Assembly: GCA_007134115.1 (NCBI GenBank) | Contig: SLLK01000047.1 | Span: forward strand, 1-5,680 | DNA length: 5,680 bases | DNA from: Gammaproteobacteria bacterium | Lineage (GTDB): Bacteria; Pseudomonadota; Gammaproteobacteria; UBA5335; SLRW01 | Direction of reading: 5' to 3' | Part shown: in pieces, positions 1 to 5,656 of the stretch | Layout of the letters: the number at the start of each line of letters is the position of its first letter | How positions within the stretch are numbered: position 1 is the first letter of the stretch | Program-made: the position numbers and the translations under genes | The notes under the pieces: model-generated | The model's database searches: none | Told to the model about the DNA's origin: nothing | The model's input: only the letters and a program-made list of their open reading frames with translations

Positions 1-595
1 CGAAATAGAGGGCGAGATGGGCGATTCGCACGTGGGCCTGCAGGCCCGCCTGATGTCCCAGGCGCTGCGCAAGCTGACCGCCAATATCAAGCGCTCGAAT
101 TGCATGGTGATCTTCATCAACCAGATTCGCATGAAGATCGGTGTGATGTTCGGTAGCCCGGAAACCACCACCGGTGGTAACGCACTGAAATTCTATTCCT
201 CGGTGCGCCTGGACATCCGTCGCATCGGTTCCATCAAGCGCGGTGATGAAGTGGTGGGGAACGAGACCCGCGTCAAGGTGGTCAAGAACAAGATGGCGCC
301 GCCTTTCAAGCAGGCCGAATTCGAAATCCTGTATGGCGAGGGTATTTCGCGCGAAGGTGAAATCATCGAGTTGGCGGTGCGCGAGGGGCTGATCGAGAAA
401 TCGGGTTCCTGGTATAGCTACAATGGTGATCGCATCGGGCAGGGCAAGGAAAATGCGCGCCAGTTCCTCAAGGATAACACCGAAATTTGTGACGGCCTGG
501 ATAAGGAATTGCGCAGTCGCCTGCTGGTGGTGAAACAGCCCGCAGCCGATGCCGGAGATGTGGTGCAGGCCGCGGATGATGCCGGCGAGCAGTGA
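1..595 (+). CDS. recA: RecA recombinase, 3' part (N-terminus outside window)
   Basis: RecA is the ATP-dependent strand-exchange protein of homologous recombination. Its filament on single-stranded DNA also triggers LexA cleavage in the SOS response. The first whole codon is at position 2, and 197 codons are present before the TGA at 593-595. The piece begins in the L1 DNA-binding loop (EIEGEMGDSHVGLQAR), equivalent to about residue 154 of E. coli RecA, so the Walker A and B motifs lie upstream. The segment FINQIRMKIGVMFG followed by SPETTTGGNALKF is the NQ sensor plus loop L2. RVKVVKNKMAPPFKQAEF and ILYGEGIS continue the core, and SWYSYNGDRIGQG belongs to the C-terminal domain. The tail ends with a modestly acidic stretch (about DAGDVVQAADDAGEQ), less acidic than the E. 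coli tail. The reading frame is intact. The gene overlaps recX, which suggests translational coupling. The LexA-controlled promoter, if there is one, would lie outside the window. Confidence 0.98.
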   Translation, partial: EIEGEMGDSHVGLQARLMSQALRKLTANIKRSNCMVIFINQIRMKIGVMFGSPETTTGGNALKFYSSVRLDIRRIGSIKRGDEVVGNETRVKVVKNKMAPPFKQAEFEILYGEGISREGEIIELAVREGLIEKSGSWYSYNGDRIGQGKENARQFLKDNTEICDGLDKELRSRLLVVKQPAADAGDVVQAADDAGEQ

Positions 596-1073
596 TGCCG
601 ATGATGAGGTGACCGCGATCCGGCAGACGGCCGGGCGGTTGCTGGCCCGGCGCGAATACGCGGTGCGCGAATTGCATCAGCGGCTGCTGGGCAGGGACTT
701 CGACGCTGCGCAGGTAGCGCAGGTGATCGCTGAGTTGCAACGGGAGAACCTGCTCAGTGATGAACGTTTTGCCGAGTCTTTTGTGCATGCCCGCGTGGCG
801 CGCGGCGATGGCCCGTTGAAGCTGCGCGCGGCGCTTTATGAGCGGGGCGTGGATGACACACTGGTCGCCCGCTTCGTGCCCGATGACTACGCCAGCTGGG
901 CGGAGCGCATGGAAGCAGTACGTGCGCGCCGTTTTGGTGCTCGCCGGCCGCAGGCGTACCGCGAGTGGGCGCGTCAGGCGCGTTTTTTACAGCAGCGTGG
1001 CTTCTCTGCCGAGCATATTCGCCGGCTGCTGCGCGAGGATGAAATGGATCAGTCCGGGATCGGTGACGCATGA
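579..1073 (+). CDS. recX: Regulatory protein RecX
   Basis: RecX binds RecA filaments and limits their growth and activity, and is normally encoded just after recA, as here. The protein is rich in charged helices, as expected of the RecX tandem three-helix fold. It shows the family pattern of a first repeat (RLLARREYAVREL), a second (LLSDERFAESFVHARVARG and GPLKLRAALYERGV) and a third (ARFLQQRGFSAEHIRRLL). The start is uncertain. In-frame ATGs lie at 549, 558, 576 and 579, and a GTG lies at 609. I chose 579 because it gives 164 aa, close to the 166 aa of E. coli RecX, and avoids an atypical MPEMWCRPR leader. With this start the gene overlaps recA by 17 bp. The ATG directly on the recA stop (595) is in another frame and ends quickly. 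The stop TGA overlaps the alaS ATG. Confidence 0.93.
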   Translation: MPASSDADDEVTAIRQTAGRLLARREYAVRELHQRLLGRDFDAAQVAQVIAELQRENLLSDERFAESFVHARVARGDGPLKLRAALYERGVDDTLVARFVPDDYASWAERMEAVRARRFGARRPQAYREWARQARFLQQRGFSAEHIRRLLREDEMDQSGIGDA

Positions 1074-3685
1074 GCAGTAGTGCCGACATTCGCCAGAGCT
1101 TTCTGGATTTTTTCCGCGAGCGCGGCCACGAGGTGGTGCCGAGCAGCTCGCTGGTGCCCGGTAATGACCCCACCCTGCTGTTCACCAACGCGGGTATGGT
1201 GCCTTTTAAGGAAGTCTTTCTTGGTGCCGAAAAGCGCCCCTACCAGAGGGCGGTGAGCAGTCAGCGTTGTGTGCGTGCCGGCGGCAAGCACAATGACCTG
1301 GAGAATGTCGGCTATACCGCCCGGCACCATACCTTCTTTGAAATGCTCGGCAACTTCAGCTTCGGCGACTACTTCAAGCGCGAGGCCATCCACTACGCGT
1401 GGGAATATCTGACTGACGTGCTCGGGCTGCCGCCGGAAAAGCTCTGGATCACCGTGCATGACCAGGATCAGGAGGCCGCAGACATCTGGCTCAACGAGAT
1501 CGGTGTCAGCGAGCAGCGTTTCAGCCGTATTGGCGACAAGGACAACTTCTGGGCCATGGGAGAAACCGGCCCGTGCGGACCATGTTCGGAAATCTTCTAT
1601 GACCATGGCGAGCATGTGCCCGGCGGGCCGCCGGGCACGCCCGAAGAAGACGGCGATCGCTACGTGGAGATATGGAATCTGGTCTTCATGCAGTATCAGC
1701 GTACCGCCGCCGGCGCGCTTGATCCCTTGCCGCAGCCGTCGGTGGATACCGGCATGGGGCTGGAACGGGTGGCCGCGGTCATGCAGGGCGTGCACGACAA
1801 CTATCGCATTGACCTGTTCCGTCATCTGATCGAGGCCACGGCGCAGCTCGCGGGTATGCAGCTGGAACCGGAAGGCGAAGCGCATACGTCGTTGAAGGTG
1901 ATTGCCGACCACATCCGGGCCAGCGCGTTTCTGGTTGCCGACGGTGTGGTGCCGGCTAATGAAGGGCGCGGCTATGTGTTGCGCCGCATCATCCGGCGCG
2001 CCATCCGGCACGGGCACAAACTGGAAATGCGCGAGGCCTTTTTTCATCGCCTGGTGGCGCCACTGGTGACGGAGATGGGCGCGGCGTACCCGCTGCTCGC
2101 CGAAAAGCAGGCCACGGTGGAGAAGGTCCTGCGCCAGGAGGAAGAGCGTTTTGCCGAGACGCTGGATCAGGGCATGGTGCTGCTCGAACAGACCATAGCC
2201 GGTTTGCAGGGCAAGCGTATCCCCGGCGAACAGGTGTTTACGCTCTACGATACCTACGGCTTTCCGGTGGATCTGACAGCCGATGTCGCGCGCGAACGCG
2301 GACTCGATGTGGATATGGAAGGCTTCGAGACGGCGATGAATGAGCAGCGCCGCCGCGCGCGAGCCGCGAGCCGCTTTGACGACAGTTACCAGCGCCTGGA
2401 TGTCAGCACGGTCACCGAGTTCAGCGGTTACGAGCGCGCCAGCGACAAGGCGCGGGTGACCGAGCTCTTCCGTGCGGGTGAGCCGGTGGAGGCGCTGGCT
2501 GTTGGTGAGGAAGGCGTGGTGTTGCTGGACCGCACGCCTTTTTACGGTGAATCGGGTGGCCAGGTCGGTGATACCGGCGTGATCAGCGGCCAGGGTTTCC
2601 GTTTCGAGGTCACGGATACCCGGAAACAGGCCGGCGGGAAGGCCCATGCGCATTTCGGCCGGCTGGTGGAAGGACAGTTGAAGGTGGGCGACAGTGCCCG
2701 ACCGCATATAGACGAGGCCCGCCGTGACGCCATTCGACGCCATCATTCCGCCACCCACCTGATGAACGCCGCCCTGCATGAAGTGCTCGGTGATCACGTG
2801 GCGCAGAAGGGGTCTCTGGTCGCTCCGGATCGTCTGCGGTTCGATTTCTCGCACGCCGAACCGGTCAGCGCCGGGGAACTGCAACGTATCGAGGATCGGG
2901 TCAACGCGGAAATCCTCGCCAACCACGAGGCACAGACGCGCGTCATGCCCTATGACAAGGCCATCGCTGCCGGCGCCATGTCGCTGGCCGGGGAGAGTTA
3001 CGGCGAACAGGTGCGGGTACTGAGTCTGGGTGAGCGTTCGATCGAGCTGTGCGGCGGCACGCATGTCAAGCGCACCGGGGATATAGGCTTTTTCGCTATT
3101 GTTGCCGAAAGTGGTGTGGCCGCCGGGGTGCGTCGCATCGAGGCGGTGACGGGCCAGGCAGCGCTGGCCTGGGTGCGTCAGCAACGCGGACTGGTAGAAG
3201 GTCTGGCGCAACGCCTGCGCTGTGCTCCCGAGGCGCTGGACGAGCGCGTGGAGCAGTTGCTGGAGCGTACTCGCAAACTGGAAAAGGAAGCCGCCACACT
3301 CAAGAGTCAGCTGGCATCGGGCAAAGGACGTGATTTGGCCGCCGAGGCTCAGGAGATCGGCGGTGTGCAGGTTATTGCCGCGCGGCTGGACGGCGCCGAT
3401 GCGGCGACCCTGCGCAACGCCGTGGATCAGCTCAAGAACAAGCTGGGCACAGCCGTCGTGTTGCTGGCCGGAGTCGATGGCGACAAGGTGCGCATGGTGG
3501 CCGGAGTGAGCAAGGACACCACGGGGCGCATTGCCGCCGGCGACCTGGTCAATACGGTGGCACAGAAGGTGGGCGGTCGTGGCGGTGGCCGGCCCGATCT
3601 GGCGCAGGCCGGCGGCGATCAGCCCCAGGCGCTGGATGCTGCACTGGCGGCGGTGCCCGGCTGGATTGCCGAGCGGCTGGGCTGA
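1070..3685 (+). CDS. alaS: Alanine--tRNA ligase (AlaRS)
   Basis: This cytoplasmic class II synthetase charges tRNA-Ala and hydrolyses mischarged Ser- or Gly-tRNA-Ala. At 871 aa it is complete (E. coli: 876). The aminoacylation domain (about 1-440) has GNDPTLLFTNAGMVPF near the N-terminus, the motif 2 region RHHTFFEMLGNFSFGDYF from R85, CGPCSE from C169, and motif 3 DTGMGLERV at 226-234. The editing domain has the zinc-site HHSATH with H559 and H563, and CGGTH with C661 and H665. The 98-residue gap from H563 to C661 equals that in E. coli (568 to 666). A coiled-coil-like stretch (about 715-755) leads into the C-Ala/DHHA1 domain, which has the glycine-rich GGRGGGRPDLAQAGG at 835-849. The ATG at 1070 shares ATGA with the recX stop, indicating coupled translation. 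The last codons and stop are duplicated just downstream. No key residue is missing. Confidence 0.98.
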   Translation: MSSSADIRQSFLDFFRERGHEVVPSSSLVPGNDPTLLFTNAGMVPFKEVFLGAEKRPYQRAVSSQRCVRAGGKHNDLENVGYTARHHTFFEMLGNFSFGDYFKREAIHYAWEYLTDVLGLPPEKLWITVHDQDQEAADIWLNEIGVSEQRFSRIGDKDNFWAMGETGPCGPCSEIFYDHGEHVPGGPPGTPEEDGDRYVEIWNLVFMQYQRTAAGALDPLPQPSVDTGMGLERVAAVMQGVHDNYRIDLFRHLIEATAQLAGMQLEPEGEAHTSLKVIADHIRASAFLVADGVVPANEGRGYVLRRIIRRAIRHGHKLEMREAFFHRLVAPLVTEMGAAYPLLAEKQATVEKVLRQEEERFAETLDQGMVLLEQTIAGLQGKRIPGEQVFTLYDTYGFPVDLTADVARERGLDVDMEGFETAMNEQRRRARAASRFDDSYQRLDVSTVTEFSGYERASDKARVTELFRAGEPVEALAVGEEGVVLLDRTPFYGESGGQVGDTGVISGQGFRFEVTDTRKQAGGKAHAHFGRLVEGQLKVGDSARPHIDEARRDAIRRHHSATHLMNAALHEVLGDHVAQKGSLVAPDRLRFDFSHAEPVSAGELQRIEDRVNAEILANHEAQTRVMPYDKAIAAGAMSLAGESYGEQVRVLSLGERSIELCGGTHVKRTGDIGFFAIVAESGVAAGVRRIEAVTGQAALAWVRQQRGLVEGLAQRLRCAPEALDERVEQLLERTRKLEKEAATLKSQLASGKGRDLAAEAQEIGGVQVIAARLDGADAATLRNAVDQLKNKLGTAVVLLAGVDGDKVRMVAGVSKDTTGRIAAGDLVNTVAQKVGGRGGGRPDLAQAGGDQPQALDAALAAVPGWIAERLG

Positions 3686-3722
3686 GCCGCACTGGATTGC
3701 CGAGCGGCCGGGGTAAGCCGCT
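3661..3722 (+). repeat. 31-bp imperfect tandem duplication of the alaS 3' end
   Basis: Copy 1 (3661-3691) and copy 2 (3692-3722) match at 27 of 31 positions. They begin identically with CTGGATTGCCGAGCGG. Copy 1 encodes the last AlaS residues WIAERLG and its TGA. Copy 2 would encode WIAERPG then TAA, but it lies outside the gene, and the 31-bp period puts it in a different frame. This looks like a local duplication spanning the stop codon. Confidence 0.9.
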
Positions 3723-3724
3723 CG
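3673..3724 (+). other. Paired hairpins at the alaS stop; possible 3'-end or terminator structure without a T-run
   Basis: Hairpin A pairs GCGGCT (3673-3678) with AGCCGC (3685-3690) around a 6-nt loop that takes in most of the alaS stop codon. Hairpin B pairs CGAGCGGC (3701-3708) with GCCGCTCG (3717-3724), a perfect 8-bp stem with an 8-nt loop. CGAGCGGC of copy 1 (3670-3677) could instead pair with 3717-3724, so alternative folds exist. No T-run follows, so this is not a classical intrinsic terminator. It could protect the transcript 3' end or assist termination, which is inference. Confidence 0.5.
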
Positions 3725-3752
3725 ACGGTAGCGGTGGCGTCCGCGCCGCGCG

Positions 3753-3788
3753 TTTCGCCGGTGCCCCGCGGCTGCTATAATCGCTGCC
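3753..3788 (+). promoter_or_regulatory. Extended -10 sigma-70-type promoter for lysC
   Basis: A perfect -10 hexamer TATAAT lies at 3776-3781, preceded by TG plus one base (TGCTATAAT), the extended -10 motif. The best-spaced -35 (TTTCGC, 3753-3758, 17-bp spacer) is poor, which extended -10 promoters tolerate. The expected start is near 3788, giving lysC a leader of about 125 nt. The AT-rich hexamer stands out in a very GC-rich gap and lies between a likely end structure and lysC. It therefore probably separates lysC transcription from the recA-recX-alaS block. Confidence 0.75.
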
Positions 3789-3792
3789 CTTT

Positions 3793-3884
3793 GCGGGACG
3801 GTGGTCGCTTCCCGGCTCCCGCTTTCCCCCATGGCCCGTGCTCACGGGCGCACCCGCTGCGGGGATGATCTACCCGGCGGGGTG
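3793..3884 (+). promoter_or_regulatory. Structured lysC 5' leader with three predicted hairpins
   Basis: Three consecutive stems can be drawn by eye. H1 pairs GCGGGA (3793-3798) with TCCCGC (3817-3822), extended inward by CGG/CCG past a 2-nt bulge. H2 pairs GCCCGT (3834-3839) with ACGGGC (3844-3849) around the tetraloop GCTC. H3 pairs CACCCGC (3851-3857) with GCGGGGTG (3877-3884, one bulged G), extended inward by CGGG (3860-3863) with CCCG (3873-3876). The lysC Shine-Dalgarno sequence follows about 20 nt later and is outside the stems. I do not recognise a lysine riboswitch. A regulatory role is unproven, because GC-rich leaders often fold. Confidence 0.45.
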
Positions 3885-3912
3885 AAACTCCAACAGGCCG
3901 GACAAGGAAACG

Positions 3913-5160
3913 ATGGCACTCATAGTTCAGAAATACGGCGGCACTTCGGTGGGCACGGTCGAGCGTATCGGCCGGGTTGCCGACAAGATTGCCGCGCAGC
4001 GCAAGAAGGGCGATGACCTGGTGGTGGTGGTCTCCGCCATGAGCGGCGAAACCGACCGCCTCACCGAAATGGCCGGCCAGATTCACGATCACCCGCCGGC
4101 GGCGGATGTTGATGTGCTGCTTTCCACGGGCGAACAGGTGACCATTGCGCTGCTGTCCATGGCGCTGGCCAAACGCGAATGCCCGGCACGCTGTTACACT
4201 GGTTCGCAGGTGCCCATCCGCACTGACAATGCCTACAGCAAGGCGCGTATCCGGGAGATCGGCCCCGAGCGCATGCGTGCGGATCTGGACGAAGGCCGGG
4301 TGGTCGTGGTGGCCGGCTTCCAGGGTGTGGATGAAGACGGTCGGATTACCACGCTGGGGCGCGGCGGATCGGATACCACGGCGGTCGCGCTGGCGGCGGC
4401 GCTCAAGGCCGATGAATGCCAGATTTACACTGACGTGGACGGTGTGTACACCACTGATCCCCGTGTGGAGCCGCGGGCCAAGCGTCTGGAGAAGATCACC
4501 TTCGAAGAGATGCTTGAAATGGCCAGCCTGGGCTCCAAGGTTTTGCAGATTCGTGCCGTGGAGTTTGCCGGCAAGTACAATGTGCCCCTGCGTGTGTTGT
4601 CCACCTTCGAGGATGGCCCCGGCACACTGATCAGTTACGAGGACGATAACGTGGAAGAAGCAGTCATATCGGGTATCGCCTTCAACAAGGACGAGGCCCA
4701 GATCACCGTCGCCGGCATTCCGGACAAGCCCGGCGTGGCCTACCGGATTCTGGGGCCCATTGCCGATGCCAACATCGAAGTGGATGTGATCGTGCAGAAC
4801 GTATCCAAGGACGGCAGTACAGACCTGACCTTTACCGTACATCACCGCGATTACGACACGGCGCTGGAACTTGCGCGCAAAAGCGCTGCCGAACTGGAAG
4901 CGCGAGAGGTTTCCGGCAACACCGACATCGTCAAGATTTCCATTGTCGGTGTGGGCATGCATTCGCATGCCGGCGTGGCCAGCCGCATGTTCGAAGCGCT
5001 GGCCAACGAAGGCATCAACATCCTCATGATCTCCACGTCCGAGATCAAGGTGTCGGTGGTGGTGCAGGCGCGGTACCTGGAGCTCGGCGTGCGCGCGTTG
5101 CACGACGCCTTTGAGCTGAACAAGGGCCCGGTCTCGCCGGAGGCGCCCGAGAATTGGTAA
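3913..5160 (+). CDS. lysC: Aspartokinase (monofunctional, tandem ACT domains)
   Basis: This enzyme phosphorylates aspartate with ATP, the first step towards lysine, threonine, methionine and diaminopimelate. It is 415 aa long, similar to pseudomonad and Gram-positive monofunctional aspartokinases, with no fused homoserine dehydrogenase. The kinase domain (about 1-245) has KYGGTSVG at 7-14, VSAMSGETDRL, STGEQVTIALLSMAL, and TTLGRGGSDTT at 146-156, then YTDVDGVYTTDPRV. Two ACT domains follow. The first is around 264-335 (AGIPDKPGVAYRILG, then IVQNVS). The second is from about 340 (VSIVGVGMHSHAGVASR-type segment, then ISTSEIKVSVVV at 373-384). ACT domains of this family bind the feedback inhibitors lysine and/or threonine; I cannot tell which from the sequence. 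The start is supported by AAGGA at 3904-3908 just ahead of the ATG, and by the standard MALIVQKYGG N-terminus. It has its own promoter and leader. Confidence 0.97.
   Translation: MALIVQKYGGTSVGTVERIGRVADKIAAQRKKGDDLVVVVSAMSGETDRLTEMAGQIHDHPPAADVDVLLSTGEQVTIALLSMALAKRECPARCYTGSQVPIRTDNAYSKARIREIGPERMRADLDEGRVVVVAGFQGVDEDGRITTLGRGGSDTTAVALAAALKADECQIYTDVDGVYTTDPRVEPRAKRLEKITFEEMLEMASLGSKVLQIRAVEFAGKYNVPLRVLSTFEDGPGTLISYEDDNVEEAVISGIAFNKDEAQITVAGIPDKPGVAYRILGPIADANIEVDVIVQNVSKDGSTDLTFTVHHRDYDTALELARKSAAELEAREVSGNTDIVKISIVGVGMHSHAGVASRMFEALANEGINILMISTSEIKVSVVVQARYLELGVRALHDAFELNKGPVSPEAPENW
4639..5160 (+). other. Possible internal translation start for an aspartokinase beta subunit
   Basis: Within lysC, GAGGA (4639-4643) stands 7 nt ahead of an in-frame GTG (4651, codon 247). 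It falls in the linker between the kinase domain and the first ACT domain. Starting there would give a 169-residue protein, beginning at the codon before EEAVISGIAF and holding only the two ACT domains. In Bacillus and Corynebacterium, and reportedly Pseudomonas, such in-frame internal starts make the regulatory beta subunit of an alpha2beta2 enzyme. The site is visible; its use here is inferred. Confidence 0.55.
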
Positions 5161-5196
5161 AGGCGCTACAGATTTTTGCGTTAGCTGTGACTGAGA

Positions 5197-5226
5197 GGAG
5201 CGGTCTGTAGACCGCGAGGAGAAGGA
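5197..5226 (+). promoter_or_regulatory. csrA leader: hairpin plus GGA motifs around the ribosome binding site
   Basis: The 67-bp lysC-csrA gap holds a perfect 6-bp hairpin: GCGGTC (5200-5205) pairs with GACCGC (5210-5215) around TGTA. GGA trinucleotides lie at 5197-5199, 5218-5220 and 5224-5226. The last two fall in the purine-rich Shine-Dalgarno stretch (GAGGAGAAGGAA) just before the ATG. GGA is the core of CsrA-binding sites, and E. coli CsrA represses its own translation this way, so autoregulation is plausible. A purine-rich ribosome binding site contains GGA anyway, which weakens the argument. No convincing csrA promoter was found in the gap. Confidence 0.45.
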
Positions 5227-5227
5227 A

Positions 5228-5407
5228 ATGCTGATTTTAACCAGGCGAGTGGGTGAAACAGTGATGGTGGGTGACGAAGTGACCATCACGGTATTGGGTG
5301 TCAAGGGCAATCAGGTGCGTATCGGTGTGAATGCACCCAAGGATGTCGCTGTGCATCGTGAAGAAATTTACGAGCGCATCAAGCGCGAACAGGAAGCCGA
5401 AGGGTAG
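5228..5407 (+). CDS. csrA: Carbon storage regulator CsrA/RsmA
   Basis: CsrA is a small dimeric RNA-binding protein that controls translation and stability of many mRNAs (carbon storage, motility, biofilm, virulence) by binding GGA sites near ribosome binding sites. The 59-aa product begins MLILTRRVGETVMVG and continues GVKGNQVRIGVNAPKDVAVHREEI, with the family signature nearly throughout. The residues known to contact RNA are in place: L4, R6 and R7 in the first strand, and R44 in the VHREEI segment. The length is normal for the family (about 59-65). The start is fixed by the invariant MLILTR N-terminus and the strong Shine-Dalgarno sequence ending 1 nt before the ATG region (GAGGAGAAGGAA). 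It lies 67 bp after lysC and 78 bp before tRNA-Ser. It may be read from lysC transcripts as well as from any promoter of its own. Confidence 0.97.
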   Translation: MLILTRRVGETVMVGDEVTITVLGVKGNQVRIGVNAPKDVAVHREEIYERIKREQEAEG

Positions 5408-5423
5408 TTGCGGTCCGCTGCGC

Positions 5424-5459
5424 TTTACGCGCGTTGGCGGGGCCGGTATCCTGTGCGCC
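5424..5459 (+). promoter_or_regulatory. Promoter of tRNA-Ser with GC-rich discriminator
   Basis: A -35-like TTTACG (5424-5429) and a -10-like TATCCT (5447-5452) are separated by exactly 17 bp, each matching 4 of 6 consensus bases. The -10 is followed by GTGCGCC, a GC-rich discriminator typical of stable-RNA promoters under stringent (ppGpp) control. Transcription would start near 5459, leaving a 5' leader of about 27 nt to be removed by RNase P. That leader contains a small hairpin (GCTGC/GCAGC, 5460-5473). Confidence 0.6.
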
Positions 5460-5485
5460 GCTGCCATAGCAGCGAAATGATTACC

Positions 5486-5575
5486 GGAGAGATGGCCGAG
5501 TGGCTGAAGGCGCTCCCCTGCTAAGGGAGTAAGGGTTAACACCCTTCGAGGGTTCGAATCCCTCTCTCTCCGCCA
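5486..5575 (+). tRNA. tRNA-Ser, anticodon GCU
   Basis: This is a 90-nt type II tRNA with a long variable arm, as serine tRNAs have. The acceptor stem is GGAGAGA (5486-5492) with TCTCTCC (5565-5571), discriminator G5572 and an encoded CCA (5573-5575). The D-arm region contains GGCCGAGTGGCTGAAGGC. The anticodon stem is CTCCC (5513-5517) with GGGAG (5525-5529), and the loop CTGCTAA gives anticodon GCT (5520-5522), which reads AGC and AGU. The variable arm can pair AAGGGT with ACCCTT. The T-arm is GAGGG-TTCGAAT-CCCTC (5548-5564). The sequence closely resembles E. coli tRNA-Ser(GCU), which also lies downstream of csrA. Confidence 0.97.
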
Positions 5576-5622
5576 GAATTGGAAAAGGGGAAGGGCGAGT
5601 AGCCCTTCCCCTTTTTCAATTC
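5576..5622 (+). terminator. Intrinsic terminator after tRNA-Ser, potentially bidirectional
   Basis: A 21-bp stem, 5576-5596 with 5602-5622, closes a GAGTA loop. All pairs are Watson-Crick except one G-T at 5582/5616. The core GGGGAAGGGC/GCCCTTCCCC is followed by TTTTT (5612-5616), with matching As on the 5' side, so it could stop transcription from either strand. It starts at the base right after the tRNA CCA. Confidence 0.88.
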
Positions 5623-5633
5623 TCGATGTAGCC

Positions 5634-5656
5634 AGAGAGGGCTTCGAACCCTCGAA
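5634..5656 (-). repeat. Inverted partial copy of the tRNA-Ser T-arm region
   Basis: Read on the - strand, 5656-5634 matches tRNA-Ser positions 5545-5567 at 22 of 23 bases. It covers the whole T-arm (GAGGG, TTCGAAG loop, CCCTC) and 3 nt of the acceptor strand. The only difference is G for T at the last loop base. The similarity then ends (TCTGGCTACA instead of TCTCTCCGCCA). No anticodon arm or CCA is visible, so it is not a tRNA gene within this window. It may be a tRNA remnant, an attachment-site-like fragment, or part of a longer element cut off at 5680. Confidence 0.6.

Noticed and set aside
1049..3832. 927-codon open frame on the - strand opposite alaS
   Set aside because: It is an antisense shadow of a high-GC gene. 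The translation has no recognisable domain and is low in complexity, rich in H, R and A, while the + strand encodes an unmistakable full-length AlaRS.
3788..3912. Lysine riboswitch upstream of lysC
   Set aside because: The leader is only about 125 nt and lacks the five-helix architecture and conserved core I would expect of that class.
3801..4016. Possible leader peptide ahead of lysC (starts at GTG 3801 or ATG 3831)
   Set aside because: The frame runs without a stop deep into lysC, has no lysine run and no good ribosome binding site, so it does not look like an attenuator peptide.
5161..5227. Separate csrA promoter in the lysC-csrA gap
   Set aside because: TTGCGT (5176-5181) has no acceptable -10 at a 16-18 bp spacing, and no other pair stood out.
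3775..5310. 511-codon open frame on the - strand opposite lysC and csrA
   Set aside because: It is an antisense shadow running across two clearly identified genes and the intergenic gap, with no family features in the translation.
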